From assembly GCA_947034895.1 (NCBI GenBank), contig OX344764.1, forward strand, positions 20,150,001-20,214,000: 64,000 bases of DNA. The letters are read 5' to 3'. Positions 37,990 through 49,316 of this stretch are shown here, one piece after another. Below the pieces are notes generated by a model. That model had not been told where the DNA came from, did not search any database, and worked only from the letters and a program-made list of their open reading frames with translations. Source of the stretch: Rhytidiadelphus loreus (Eukaryota; Streptophyta; Bryopsida; Hypnales; Hylocomiaceae). Made by a program: the position numbers and the translations under genes. The stretch's first letter is position 1, and the number at the start of each line of letters is the position of its first letter.

Positions 37990-39151
37990 CAGCGGTGCTA
38001 TTTTGTGAGCTTGTGAGCAGGAATTATGTGAGCGTTGAGCTTAGAAATTTGTAGAAATACAGGAAAATTTTAAAATATTTTTAATAATAAACTTTATCTT
38101 AAAATTTGGCCAAAATTTACTATTATTAGTAAATTTTAGAACCTATTACTACGGACCTATTATCGTGGACCTATTACCGTGGTTATATAGAATCCACATG
38201 AAAATCATAATCTTCAATGTTGTTTAAAATATTAGAAGTATACATTTTGGAAATGATGAACTTAATTGATGTGAAAGATGAATGGAGATGGAAATAAGTT
38301 TGTATAGAATATTGGTTGATCACTATCCTATAGCAATGTAGGTCCTCTTGGGGCTAATAAGAAAATATCAAAAAAATTCTTTTGATGCATTGTTATTGGA
38401 CTTGTTTAGATTTTAGAAAAAAAAATTGTTGATAAGAACTACTATCTTGTAGTAGCGTGGGTCTCCTCAAGGCCGAGGAGAGGTACCTACACTTCTACTT
38501 TGATGTGTTGGTAATTGGACTTGTTAAGATTTTGGAAGAAAGAACTTGGTTGACAAGAATTATTTTTGTAAGGAATGAGCTGAGTTACACCAAATTGTTG
38601 ATTAGTTGATCATTGTCCTCTTATAGGACCTTCAAGGGTCCAATTCTTCTATTTATTGATCAAATGGTCTCCCCTCTTGTTGCTTAGGTCCCCTCGGCGC
38701 CGAGGGGAGTCTCCTTGCAACGAGAAAAAAAATTAAATTAAATTTTTTTTTTTTTTTTCTTAATTTTTTTCTTCCTACTGCAAGGGGGCTCCCCTCGGCG
38801 CCGAGGGGATCCAAGTAGCAGGAAGAGAGTGATTATAATCTCAATGGAACAACCTCAATTGATTTCAAACAAATCTTAATTAATAACCGATTTTCTTCTT
38901 CTTAAAATCTAGCAAAGTCTAATAAGTAGCACATCAAGGTTGTTCAAAGGACCACGGTAATAGGTCCACTGTAATAGGATCATGGTAATAGTTTCTTAAA
39001 TTTACCAAAAATAATAAATTTTGACCAAAATTTTTAGATGGAATCTCTAAAAAATTATATACTCACAGGCTCATAGGCTCACAGGTTTACAAGCTCATAG
39101 GCTCACAGGCTCACAAGCTCATGCTCACAGGCTCACAAAATAGCAACCCTG
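37990..39151. mobile_element. Long-TIR (foldback/hAT-like) non-autonomous element
   Basis: The ends are CAGCGGTGCTATTTTGTGAG on the left and the complement of CAGGGTTGCTATTTTGTGAG on the right. The inverted similarity continues inward for roughly 200 bp, including CCTATTACCGTGG on the left and its complement on the right. The right subterminal region has tandem GCTCACAGGCTCATA-type repeats. CAGNG-type ends and a possible imperfect 8-bp duplication (GCTATCCC / GCTATTTC) suggest hAT. No transposase is seen. Confidence 0.6.
38690..38808. repeat. Paired 18-bp perfect palindromes around an A/T hairpin
   Basis: CCCCTCGGCGCCGAGGGG occurs at 38690-38707 and again at 38791-38808, and the sequence between is itself an inverted repeat (A-rich then T-rich). 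It lies within the long-TIR element. Confidence 0.8.
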
Positions 39152-41827
39152 GCTATTTCCATATGCAAAATAAACCATTGCCCTTGAATTAAAAAATCAC
39201 TTAACTAGTATTTCATTTCAATACCCACCCCTTTTATTTTTTCCATTACAAGAATTTGTTGTTAAAGTCTTCAAGACCTAAATCCTTGTAGCCTTTTTTT
39301 CCGGAAAAAAAACCTTCAAGCATATTTTAAAGCATTATAATTTGTATTTGATTTAAATCTGAAACCTTGTAGCTTCGTATTGAAAAAACGAAGATTTAAA
39401 CCAAAACCTTGAGAAGTATACGTTGGTAATGGTTTGATTTGTAAACTTCAAATCCAAAATCACAAATACCTTTTCTTTAGAAGAATAAAATATAAACCCT
39501 TGAACTCGAATTAAAAAAATATGTACCTTGACTTTCATTAGGACTCCAAACCCTTTGGGATTTTTTTCATACAAATTTTGTCCTTCTTGTTTAGAAGTTC
39601 AATTTCATTTTCTAATTTTTTTTTGGTTTTCAACTTTACATGGGTCCTACTTCTCAAGTGCTTGATGAAGGCAAGAAATTGAAGTCCGGACTCAAGAAGG
39701 GAGTGACATGCTTCAATACATTGTCTTTGAACTCAAAAAGTGGTTGGACCTCTTAATGTAGCCATTGACTTGAAGATATTCCTCGTGCTCAAATTAAAGG
39801 TTGACTACATTAATTGGTTCTCCTTCCTTTATGGGAAGGAAGAATCCCATGACTAAATTCATACCAAAGTTTAGTGTGGGACCTCCGCGGCATTATAAAC
39901 TTGTTTTTGAAGGAATTTCCAAACCCTTATAACCCGTACTTACAACTTGAAGTCCTTGAACTACAAGCACATAACATTTAACTTGTATTTGATTTGAATT
40001 TTAAATACTTGCAACAACAATTTACCAACATCATAAAGCCTTCAAGTCTTCAACTATAACTAAACAAAACATAACTTCTATTTGATTTGAAATCCAAACC
40101 CTTGTAGCATCTAGTAACAAGACTAAAGCCTTGAACTTACTTCTAAACCACTTGCATTTTGTTTCCTTTCCAAATCCTTGTAGCCTCTATTTTCAAAAAT
40201 AAACCCTTCAACTACATTTGAATACATTGTAATACATTAATGATGTGAATTCCAAACCCTTCTGGACCCCATTACCAAAAACAAACCCATCGAATTAGAA
40301 GTCTATAAAATATAACTTGTGTTTGATTTGTTTTTTGAACTCCGAACCCTTTTAGTTTCTATTTGGAGAATTAAAAAATGCATCTTTCAACTTGAATTTT
40401 TTAAAATGTGTACCTTGTCTTCCGTTAAAAATCCAAAAACTTCTAGCATCCAATTCATTTTTTTTGGGCAAGTGTGCAAGTTAATTTTCATTTTCTGAAA
40501 TCTACTTTTTTATAGGTGGGAACTAGTTCTCAAGTCCTTGGGGAAACCAAGAAGGCCAAGTGAGGCACAAAAAAGGAGCCACATCCTTCCATGAATTGTC
40601 TTTGAACTCAAAAAGTAGTTGGACCTCTTCATGCAGCCATTGACTTGTTAATATTCCCCGAGCTCAAATTAAGGGCTGACTACATTAATGGTTTCCCCTT
40701 CTCCATGGGAAGGAGGAATCCCATGCCCATTTCAAATGTGAAGCTAAAGTTCATCCCCCTTTCGTTGTCCTCCTTCATGTCCGCGCCCTGACAATAAGTC
40801 CATGCCCTGACAACAAGCCCCCACATGTACGTCCGCGCCCTAACAAGAAGTCCATGCCCTGACGTGGGGGTAGCATATGACCTGAACTCCCTCCAAGCCA
40901 AATCTGAACACACAAACTCACAAACTTGAATACAAAAATATCTTAACTAGTAATTCATTTCAATCCCAAATCCTCAAGTAGCCCATTACAAAAAAAACCC
41001 ATTGAAGGTGAATTCCCCAAAAAGCTTAAAAAGTATTTCATCTCAATTCCAAACCCTTCTACGATCCCATTACCAAAATACACCATTGAACTTGAATTCT
41101 AAAATAACATAACTAATATTTAATTTCACTCCCAAACCCTTTTAATATCCCCGTTACAAGAATATACTGTTAAAGTCTTGAAGGCCGAAACACTTGTAGC
41201 CTCTTCTTCTAAAAACAAACCCTTCAAGTATATTTCAATGCATTATAATTTGTATTTGATTTCAATCCAAGCCCTTGTAGCTTCCTATTTCAAAATTAAA
41301 CTCTTGAGCCAAAAGCCAAAAAAGTATAAGTTGGTTATGATTTGGTATGTAAACTCCAAACTCAAAATCGCAAATAGGTTCTATTTAGAAGGATAAAAAT
41401 GAACCCTTGAACTTGAATTTAAACAAATATGTACCTTATCTTTCATTAGGACTCCAAACCCTTTGGGATTCTATCCACACAAATTTTGTCCTTCTTGTTT
41501 GGAAGTTTAGTTTCATTTTCTAAATTATTATTTTTTGGGTGGGTCCTAGTTCTCAAGTGCTTGATGAAGGGATTGAAGGCAAGAAGGAGAAGTCCGGCCC
41601 AAGAAGGGAGCAACATCTTTCTATACATTGTCTTTAAACTCAAAAAGTTGTTGGACCTCTTAATGTAGCCATTGACTTGAAGATATTCCCCAAACTCAAA
41701 TGAAGGGCTGGCTGCATTAATGGTTTCCTCTTCTCCATGGAAAAGAAGAATCCCATAACGAAGTGCAAAGAAAATTTGACTTCTCCCCCCCCACAGTATG
41801 ACTGAGAAGTGGGACGTCCGCACCCCT

Positions 41828-42110
41828 ATGTCGCGCCCTGACAAGAAGTCCCCGCCCCTACGTTTGCGCCCTGACAACAAGTCCCCGCCCTTACGTCCGC
41901 GCCCTGATCAGAAGTCCTTGCCCCTACGTCTGCGCCCTAACAAGAAGTCCACGCCCCTACGTCCACGCCTTGACAATAAATCCCCGCCCCTACGTCCGCG
42001 CCCTGACAACAAGTCCCCACCCCTACATCCACGCCCTGACGTCCGTGCTTGTCCGTCCGCGCCCTACACTGACGTCCCTGCCCTGGCTTTCACGTCCGCG
42101 CCCTGATTCC
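41828..42110. repeat. GC-rich 33-bp minisatellite
   Basis: About six 33-bp units with the core ACGTCCGCGCCCTGACAA and GAAGTCCCCGCCCCT, decaying towards 42110. Related shorter stretches occur at 40785-40870 and weakly at 37625-37670, each at the end of one of the ~1-kb segments. The translated 11-residue repeat is a by-product. Confidence 0.8.
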
Positions 42111-43019
42111 AACGTGGACAGCCACGTTGGAAGCGACTTTTCACTTGGAAAATTTCCATGGCTTCAAAAATGAATGGTGTCCGGAGTGTCCGAACCGTCC
42201 GTCCGTCCGGTCCGATCACTCCGACCCGTCTGGTATGACAACCTTGTAGTAGACCTCCAACATGTCCAATTTGTGGCTTCAAATTCGCATTTTTGGGTCA
42301 AAAATAGGACTTACCCCCCCCCCAAATGGCCAAGGTAGACATTCAAATGGGGGGCAGGTTAAAAAAAGTAAGCTAATTTTTTAAAAAATTTAAAAATTAC
42401 TCAAGGTCTATAACTTTAGCATCTACCTTCATTTCAAATTTCATGCCAAATGGACAAACAATGCAAAAGTTATGAGCAAAAAGCCAATTTTTAAGGGCAA
42501 GGGGACAAGAAATAGGACAAGTGTTTCTTACAATCACCCTCCGATATTAACATATTTCCCTATCTAAGTCGATACATCCCTTGACGCATGGACTATTGGA
42601 AGTTACTAGAAAGTTATTGTTGGATAAACAAATCCTTGAAGGTTTTTCCAAGTTTGAACCACCCCTATACTTTGGTTATCATGATCCCTTTCTAGAGTGT
42701 CAAACCAAATGCGAGTCTTATCTTTAAGCAAAAGGGTCGCAACCTTAATTTATCTCTCTTTATAATCTTTTGTAAACATATCATCTAAGATCGACAAAAA
42801 AAGGACTTCCTCTAATTTAATGCTACGTCCTCCAAAGCTAGGGCAAAATATGAGGTATTTCACATCTTTTCCAACATTAACATGTTGCATGTTTGTATGG
42901 TTATAGTGATTGGACCTATGACTATGAGATGAAGCATATCAATTGATTGGGAATTTTGAGAGATAAGACATAGCAAATGAAAGGAGTAATAGACACTTTA
43001 ATAAACAACCTATAGGTTC
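42111..43019. other. Flank and degraded 5' part of the gypsy element
   Basis: Mostly non-coding. From about 42540 short stretches look like degraded gag (for example a PPLYFGYHDPFLECQTKCES-like segment) broken by stops. No LTR or primer-binding site was identified. Confidence 0.35.
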
Positions 43020-43712
43020 TAGTACAGAACTTTGCTTTTCTAAGACTCATCGTGAAGAGGGTCAAGATAGTAAGTCTTCAAGGTTAAACCGCTTGAGTGA
43101 AAAGAAAAGAGAGGAATATTTGAAGAAGGGACTACGTTTCATGTGTCACAAACTTGGACATCTATCATCATGTTGCTTTAAAAATAAAAAGCGTAAAATG
43201 ACAACTTTAGCAAAAGAAGCTAGAGTTGACAAAAATGATGGTAATAATACTGAGATTCAAGTTTCAACTGCAGTTATGAACATAGAGGTGGAGCATGAAC
43301 CACCTACGGTTCAACTTAAAGGTTATGTCAATTCTAACCATCCTTCTATGATTTTGATTGATTCAGAATCTACCTATAATATGATCTCAGTGCAATTGCT
43401 AAGAAATTAAGACTTCCCCTAATTTCAACAACACCTTGCTTAGTGTTGCTACCAAATGATGATACTAGTTCAATTGACCACGGCATTTTGAATGCACTTG
43501 TGAGCATTCAAGGAGTTGAGACTAAGGTGGACTTTGAAGTTTGGTATGGAGCTCGTTATGATGTAATCTTGGGTATGGCGTGGTTGCATCTAGTAGATGC
43601 TTGGATAATTTGCAAGGAAGGAGCTGTCCACAAATGACTTGCTAGCTAATGTAACTCTAGTTTAGCACCCTATCAGCATTCTTTAGCTCAAAATATTGAG
43701 TTAGAGAATCAA

Positions 43713-44046
43713 TTGAACAATTTTTTGAATAAAGGACATATTAGACCAAATAAATCTCCTTGGGCTACACCCGTCTTCTTTGTGAAAAAGAATGACGAAA
43801 CGTTGAGACTTTGTATTGATTATAGAGGGTTAAATAAATTAACCATTAAAAATAAGTACCTTTTATCTAGCATTGATGATTTGTTTGACAATTTGCATGG
43901 GGCAAAGATATATTCTAAGATTGACTTGAAGATTGGCTACCATCAAATTAGAATTAGAGAATCAAGTATTGCAAAGACCGCATTTCAATCCCAATTGGGT
44001 CACTATGAGTATGTTGTAATGTCTTTTGGACTTACAAATGCTCCTA
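43713..44046 (+). pseudogene. Reverse transcriptase fragment, 5' portion
   Basis: The first part of the RT domain (palm/fingers), with the first catalytic region [15 protein letters not shown] and the end [10 protein letters not shown], where the CACTA element interrupts it. It resumes at 46265 with TFMTLINFLFHQYLDKF. The two halves join in frame once the insertion and one copy of the CTA duplication are set aside. Confidence 0.85.
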
Positions 44047-46264
44047 CACTACAAGAAAATGGGCACATATGTGACTGCTATAAAATGACTTCTTGTCCGG
44101 AATAACTAAAGAATGATTGTTGCTCCCTAATTGCACCAATGGAGCTTGCTCCACAATATTTGAGTCATTTTGCAATCGCTAGCACGACTTGGGGATGAGG
44201 AGTTCACAATGTCGAACCTTCAGCCGTTGTTTTTCGTTCACAACGTTGTCAAACTTCTAGTGTGACTAAACCATTGTCATTTATAGTGACTGTACTTAAC
44301 TGTAAAGTGACTACGTAATGACTTCTGCATCACTGCACTGTACAAAAAGGCTTCTTCTTTTTCTTTAATTTTCTGTTATCCTTTTCTTTGCTTCCCAATT
44401 TTATTTTAATTAAAATTTTTTTCCCCCTTCTTTTCCTTATGAATTTTTTAATCTTTAAAAAACAATTTGGCTTCTTCATTATTTTATCTATTTCACTACT
44501 TGAAATTTTTTTGACCTCTCTTTCTAACTTTTTAATTCTCTATTTCTCACTTTTTAATAACTTTTTTCTCTTTTTCTTTTCGTTCTCTCTTGTTTTCTTC
44601 CTTTCTTGAAATCTTTTCAAATCTTTCTAATTTTTGTACTCCTTGCTTATCTTTTTTATTTAAAAAAAAATTTCAACTAAAGATTTTTTCTATCTTTTTT
44701 CTTAAAATTATGCATTGTTCATGGCCTTTTCTTTTTGTTGGTGTATATTGTTTTTTTTCCTTTGGGTCCACTTTAGAATTTATTTAAATTTCTACTAGTA
44801 TGCCAATAATGGCTTCAAGAATTTTGTGCCATTGTCATTACACTACTTTTGAATACTTTGTATGATTCACATTTGAATTACTAGGGGTCCAAACAAGTAT
44901 ACACTAAGGTATTTAGATGGGTCTCGCAATAGTAGTTAAGTCTTGTTTTTCCCTTCCACAGACAACAACGTTGCCTCTTCACAGTCACTATAGAATGACT
45001 TCCTGCAACTACCGAATGACTACTTAGAAGTCTTAGACTACTACGCACCTACTGTACTATTGCTTTGGCATTTTGTGTATTGTAATTCAAAATGCAATTT
45101 CCAAACATCCTATGCAGTCATCATCACACTTTTCCTACATGAAGTGAGGAAACTTAGGACAATTATAGATGTCCGTGTTGTGGAGAAGTTAGATAGGTGA
45201 CCCTAGTATTCTTCCTATGTCAATCCTTTCCAATCTCTTTAGCAAATTTGTTTATAACTTTTGATTTGAGACTCAAAATCTAAAACAAATTTTTAAAGAT
45301 GAAAGTGAAATTGATTTTCCAACTTCAATTAGTCTAAAGTTTTTTGAAAAAAGATAATATACTATGCCCAAATGAAGTCTGAAATATTACTTGTGATCGA
45401 TACAATATTAATTCCTACGTTTTATATATCCCACATGGTTTGTCTTGCCTCCTACCACCCCACTTGTATAAAAAACTTGTCATTTCAACTCTTTATACTC
45501 ACACTCTAAGTGGTTTTGTAGCCATGCAACATATTTGTCAAATATGATGAATTGTATATGGTTTATTGTGCATTATTTATAGTGTATTGTGTATTGTATA
45601 TTATTTATGGTGTATTGTTGAAGAACTTTGAATGTACTCATATGTGACTGTAGAATGACTACTCTCCATGCAATTGTCATTACACTCCATTTAGCACACA
45701 ATGTTGCAACTTGAAAATAACTCCCCACGTCCTCAAAGAGTGATATAATCCCTAAATCCACATCACTATAAAATGAATTGCCACGTGTCAATCCATTTGA
45801 ACGGCAAAAAGACTTCATTGCAACTTCTAAATGACTATATAATGACTTCTGACATGGCCGTCTAAGTCAGATGAAGCATGGGTCTATCATAACTCCTAAA
45901 TGACTTCCAAGTGACTAGCCACGTGGTTGTCCATGTCAAATGTGGCATGGGTCTGTCATAATTTCAGAATGACTTTCAAATGACTAGCCACGTTGGACAC
46001 AAGGAATTAGCACTTTCCACATGGCAGCTAAGGAGCCATTTCCTTAACCCAAACTTTCTTTATCACTTGAACATAAATAGTTAGTCACATACTTATACAT
46101 CCAAGGCCCTTCATTGTTGGTGATATTAAAAACTGGAGTCATTTATAAACTACTTGTCCACTATGACTCCAAGACCCTTGAGTCATTTCATAGTCACATG
46201 TGTCCGAAACGACTGTTTTGCAGTCATTCTTTGAAGTCATTTATGTGCCTATTTTTTGTAGTAG
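44047..46264. mobile_element. Non-autonomous CACTA (En/Spm-like) element inserted in the RT gene
   Basis: The left end is CACTACAAGAAAATGGGCAC. The right end is the complement of CTACTACAAAAAATAGGCAC. A 3-bp target duplication CTA lies at 44044-44046 and 46265-46267. Both subterminal regions are loaded with (A)ATGACTT/GTGACT motifs in both orientations, the usual transposase-binding arrangement of CACTA elements. There is a T-rich tract at 44345-44770. No transposase frame was found, so the element depends on an autonomous partner. At 2218 bp it post-dates the gypsy insertion. Confidence 0.85.
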
Positions 46265-46629
46265 CTACCACATTTATGACCTTGATAAATTTTTTATTTC
46301 ATCAATACTTGGATAAATTTGTGCTTACGATATATTGATATTTTCTAAGATAGTGGAAGAACACAAAGACCATCTTAGAAAGGTGTTTGTAGTTTTGAGG
46401 GCTAATAAACTTTCTTCTAAGATGAACAAATGTGAGTCTTTAAAATTTCAGATTGATTATATATCTTAATCATCTTCTTTTTGAAGGTGGAACTTTGGTT
46501 AATCCTAGAAAGGTCAATGTGATTGAGGATTGAACAATACCCAAAGATAAGTCTAAAGTAAGAAGTTTTTTAGGTCTTGCCAACTATTATAGAAGGTTTG
46601 TAAAATGATTCTCTAAAGTAGGTGCCCCT

Positions 46630-47095
46630 ATGATTACTTTGATGAAAGAAAAATTTAATTTGATCATTTGGAATTATGAATGTGATTTGGATTTTTCTGC
46701 TTTAAAATTAGCTCTAATTCATTCACCTATTTTGACAATTATTGATCCATTAAAGAAAAATATAGTTTTATGCACTAATGCTAGTGATTTAGCAATTGGA
46801 GTTGTTTTGATGCAAAATAGACAAGTGATTTCATTTGAATCTCGAAAGTTAAATGTTGTGAAGTTAAATTATCCAATGCATGAAAATGAATTGTTGGTTG
46901 TCATTGATGCCTTGAAAGTATGGAGACATTATTTACTAGCGTTGAAATTTAGGATTGAAACTGATCACCAATCTTTGAGGTACTTGTCAACTCAACCAAA
47001 TTTAAGTACATGACAATGTAGGTGGATGGAATTGATGCAAGAATTTGATTTTGAGCTTGAGTATATTAAAGGAAAGGAAAACGTTGTTGATGCTT
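46630..47095 (+). pseudogene. RNase H domain fragment of the gypsy element
   Basis: Contains FSALKLAL, LCTNASDLAIGVVL and ETDHQSLRYL. The first catalytic Asp (family pattern TDAS) is Asn here. The following linker (ELMQEFDFELEYIKGKENVV) is intact, but two stops flank it at Arg-type codons. Confidence 0.8.
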
Positions 47096-47110
47096 TTTGA
47101 CTTTTTCTAG

Positions 47111-48200
47111 ATGACTATTGGCAAATGCAATCTCATGTATGAGAAACTCTTTGTAGATGAAATTAAAATACATTATGTCAATGATGAAGTCTTTCAATAT
47201 CTATATGAAAGTTTGACAAAGGAATCTAGGTCAATTGAAGAAATGGAGAAATTTAAATTGTATATCTTAGAGGACGGTGTCTTATATCACAATGCAAGAG
47301 TCTGCATTCCCAAACAAAGGGAATTTAGAGTCAATGTCATGCACAATCTTCATTAGATACCTATTGTGGATCATCCAGGTTTTAAAAAGACCTATATGGC
47401 TATTAAATGCCATTATTATTAGTAGGGAATGAAAAACAACATTAAGAATTATATAGAAAGGTGTTTAAAGTGTCAAATATCAAAGATAAAACAAATTAAA
47501 AGTCTTGAATTCTTACAACCTCTTGGAATTCCTAATTTAAAATAGGAATCTATCACTATGAATTTTATTGTAGGCCTACCTAGAACTCAGACAAGGTATG
47601 ATAGTATTTTTGTTGTAGTGGACCGATTAACAAAATCTACTCGATTTATTCCTATAATTATTACTGTCACTACTTTGGGTGTAGCTGAATTATTCATGAA
47701 ACATATTTTTAGGAATCACAACCTATCTTCAAAAATTCTAAGTGATAGAGATTGTAAGTTTATAAGTGAATTTTGGCCATTTTTTTTATTCTATGTAGAA
47801 TGAAAAGTCAATTAAGTACAACGTATCACCCTCAGACTGATGGTCAAACGGAATGAACTAATTGAATTCTTGAGGATATGTTTAGGATGTATGTTAGTGA
47901 GAAGCAACATTCTTGGAATATATGGATACATTTGGTCTAATTCTCTCATAATAATACAATTTGTAGCAGAATAGGTACTAGTCCATTTTTTGCCTTATAT
48001 GGTCAAGAATGTAGGACTCCAATTTCTCTATCAACTCCTAATTCAAAGGTTGAAAGTGTAAATCAAATGGTAAGGGATATGAATGAAGTCATTGAATTTG
48101 TAAAGTTGAGTATAAAAAGAGCTCAAGATAGAGCTAAATATTACGCTAATTTAAGAAAAAGAGTCATCGTGAGTTTGAAGTAGCTGATAAAGTGTTTCTT
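47111..48200 (+). pseudogene. Integrase fragment of the gypsy element
   Basis: A zinc-binding HHCC region (HN.H ... CLKCQI) near 47330-47480 is followed by the catalytic core, with MNFIVGLPRT (family pattern has Asp in place of this Asn) and ILSDRDCKFISEFW. Stops occur at codons that are Trp/Gln in the family. Frame breaks follow near 47800. Confidence 0.75.
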
Positions 48201-48713
48201 AAAGTTACACCTAAATGGTTAGGATTGAAGCTTGGTAAATCAAAGAAATTATCTCCTTGATTTTGTAGTTCATTTGAAATTATCAAAAGTATAGGACCAC
48301 GAATATAGCTTATAAATTGAACTTGCCTAGCAATTGGAAGATTCACAATGTTTTTCATGTGAGTTTATTACAAAAAAAAAATTCTGATCCCAGCCGTGTG
48401 CTCCCAGGGCTTCCTATAACTGCTCTTGGAAGAGCATTACTTTCGGAACTTGAAAAGATACTAAAAGTTGATATGTAGCATATATGGAATAAATCATTCC
48501 AAAGGTTGTTGATAAAGCTTCTTGGGAAAGGGAGATTGATTTTCAAAAAGATTACCCTAATTTTGTCATTGAGGACCAGGGTTGTTCGCTGCGACAGCGC
48601 GACAGACAGACGTCGCGCGACGTCACGAAAAGTCAAATTTACCTTTGACTTTACAGAAAATTACCCCCCTCCAGGTGGATGCCACATGGCATCCACTTGG
48701 CAAACTGGAGGGC

Positions 48714-49100
48714 GCGTACGGGTAGGAGAGTGCGGGTAGGGGCGACTGCGGGTGGGCGACTGCGGGTGGACGAGGGCGACTGCGGATGGGCGACTACGGG
48801 TGGGCGAGGGCGACTGCGGGTGGACGAGGGCGACTGCGGGTGGGCGACTACGGGTGGGCGAGGGCGACTACGGGTGGGCGAGGGCGACTGCGGGTGGGCG
48901 ACTGCGGATTTCTGAGGGAGACCGCGGGTGGGCGACTGCGGGTTTGGTAGGGAGACCGCGGGTTCAGGAAGTGTTTTTAGGTGGGCGACCGCGGGTGCGC
49001 AAAAGGTACCTAGACCCGGTGGTGGATCCGAAGTCGCCCAATTTGGACCCGCTGTCGCCCACGTCAGACCTGCAGTCGCCCTACCCAGACCCGCAGTCGC
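48714..49100. repeat. GC-rich 14-bp motif cluster 1 (upstream of gene A)
   Basis: About fourteen copies of GGGCGACYGCGGGT (variants TGCGGGT, TACGGGT, CGCGGGT) read on the plus strand from 48714 to 49000, followed by four or five complementary copies (ACCCGCAGTCGCCC type) from 49016 to 49112. Spacing is often exactly 14 bp, otherwise 18-25. The cluster ends about 205 bp before the gene A start. Confidence 0.85.
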
Positions 49101-49253
49101 TGGATACGCAGTTGCCCTATCCGTACTCGCCCCCCTAGACCGAAGTCACTCGCCCTATATAGCCAGTAGCCCATCATCATGCTATCACCTTCATTTTCCA
49201 TTGAGGCTTTCTGTCTTGCAACCTTTGTTGGCTGCATGCGTGACCCTTTTGGA

Positions 49254-49275
49254 TAATATATATACTATTTTTTGC
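49254..49275 (+). promoter_or_regulatory. TATA-rich segment before gene A
   Basis: ATAATATATATACTATTTTT lies 42-63 bp before the gene A start codon, between motif cluster 1 and the coding region. A TATA-box role is an inference. With so short a leader, part of it could be in the 5' UTR. Confidence 0.35.
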
Positions 49276-49316
49276 TATCATTTGGTTCTTAGAATTTTGC
49301 GACGTCCGCAAATCTC

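Larger units (their letters stand above)
36801..41830. repeat. Four related ~1-kb segments in direct orientation
   Basis: A conserved anchor (TTGGACCTCTTAAT, CCATTGACTT, AAGATATTCCC-type, then CTCCATGGGAAGGA-type) recurs at about 37405-37600, 39733-39860, 40605-40760 and 41637-41790. Upstream parts (for example GCATCTAGTAACAAGAC at 36905 and 40108) also recur. The first and second segments are separated by the long-TIR element at 37990-39151. No coding sequence is supported. Confidence 0.7.
43020..48580 (+). mobile_element. Decayed Ty3/gypsy-type retrotransposon, internal region
   Basis: Gene order is gag end, protease, reverse transcriptase, RNase H, integrase, which is the Ty3/gypsy order. 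Seen: a damaged zinc knuckle (RFMCHKLGHLSSCC, first Cys missing) near 43130; protease LIDSEST in place of DSGST near 43360, and YDVILGMAWL near 43556; RT from 43680 ([23 protein letters not shown]) to the CACTA insertion; RT remainder from 46265 with a frameshift at the YxDD region; RNase H (LCTNASD) near 46770; integrase zinc motif and core from about 47330 to 47860 (SILSDRD-type second Asp retained); and a final DFQKDYP segment near 48537. Many stops replace Trp, Gln or Arg codons. LTRs were not located. Non-functional. Confidence 0.85.

Noticed and set aside
41798..42106. Proline/arginine-rich frame (RPDNKSPPLRP repeats)
   Set aside because: A by-product of the 33-bp minisatellite.
44388..44787. 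Phe/Leu-rich frames suggesting membrane proteins inside the CACTA element
   Set aside because: They are a reading of the T-rich tract; no transposase motif.
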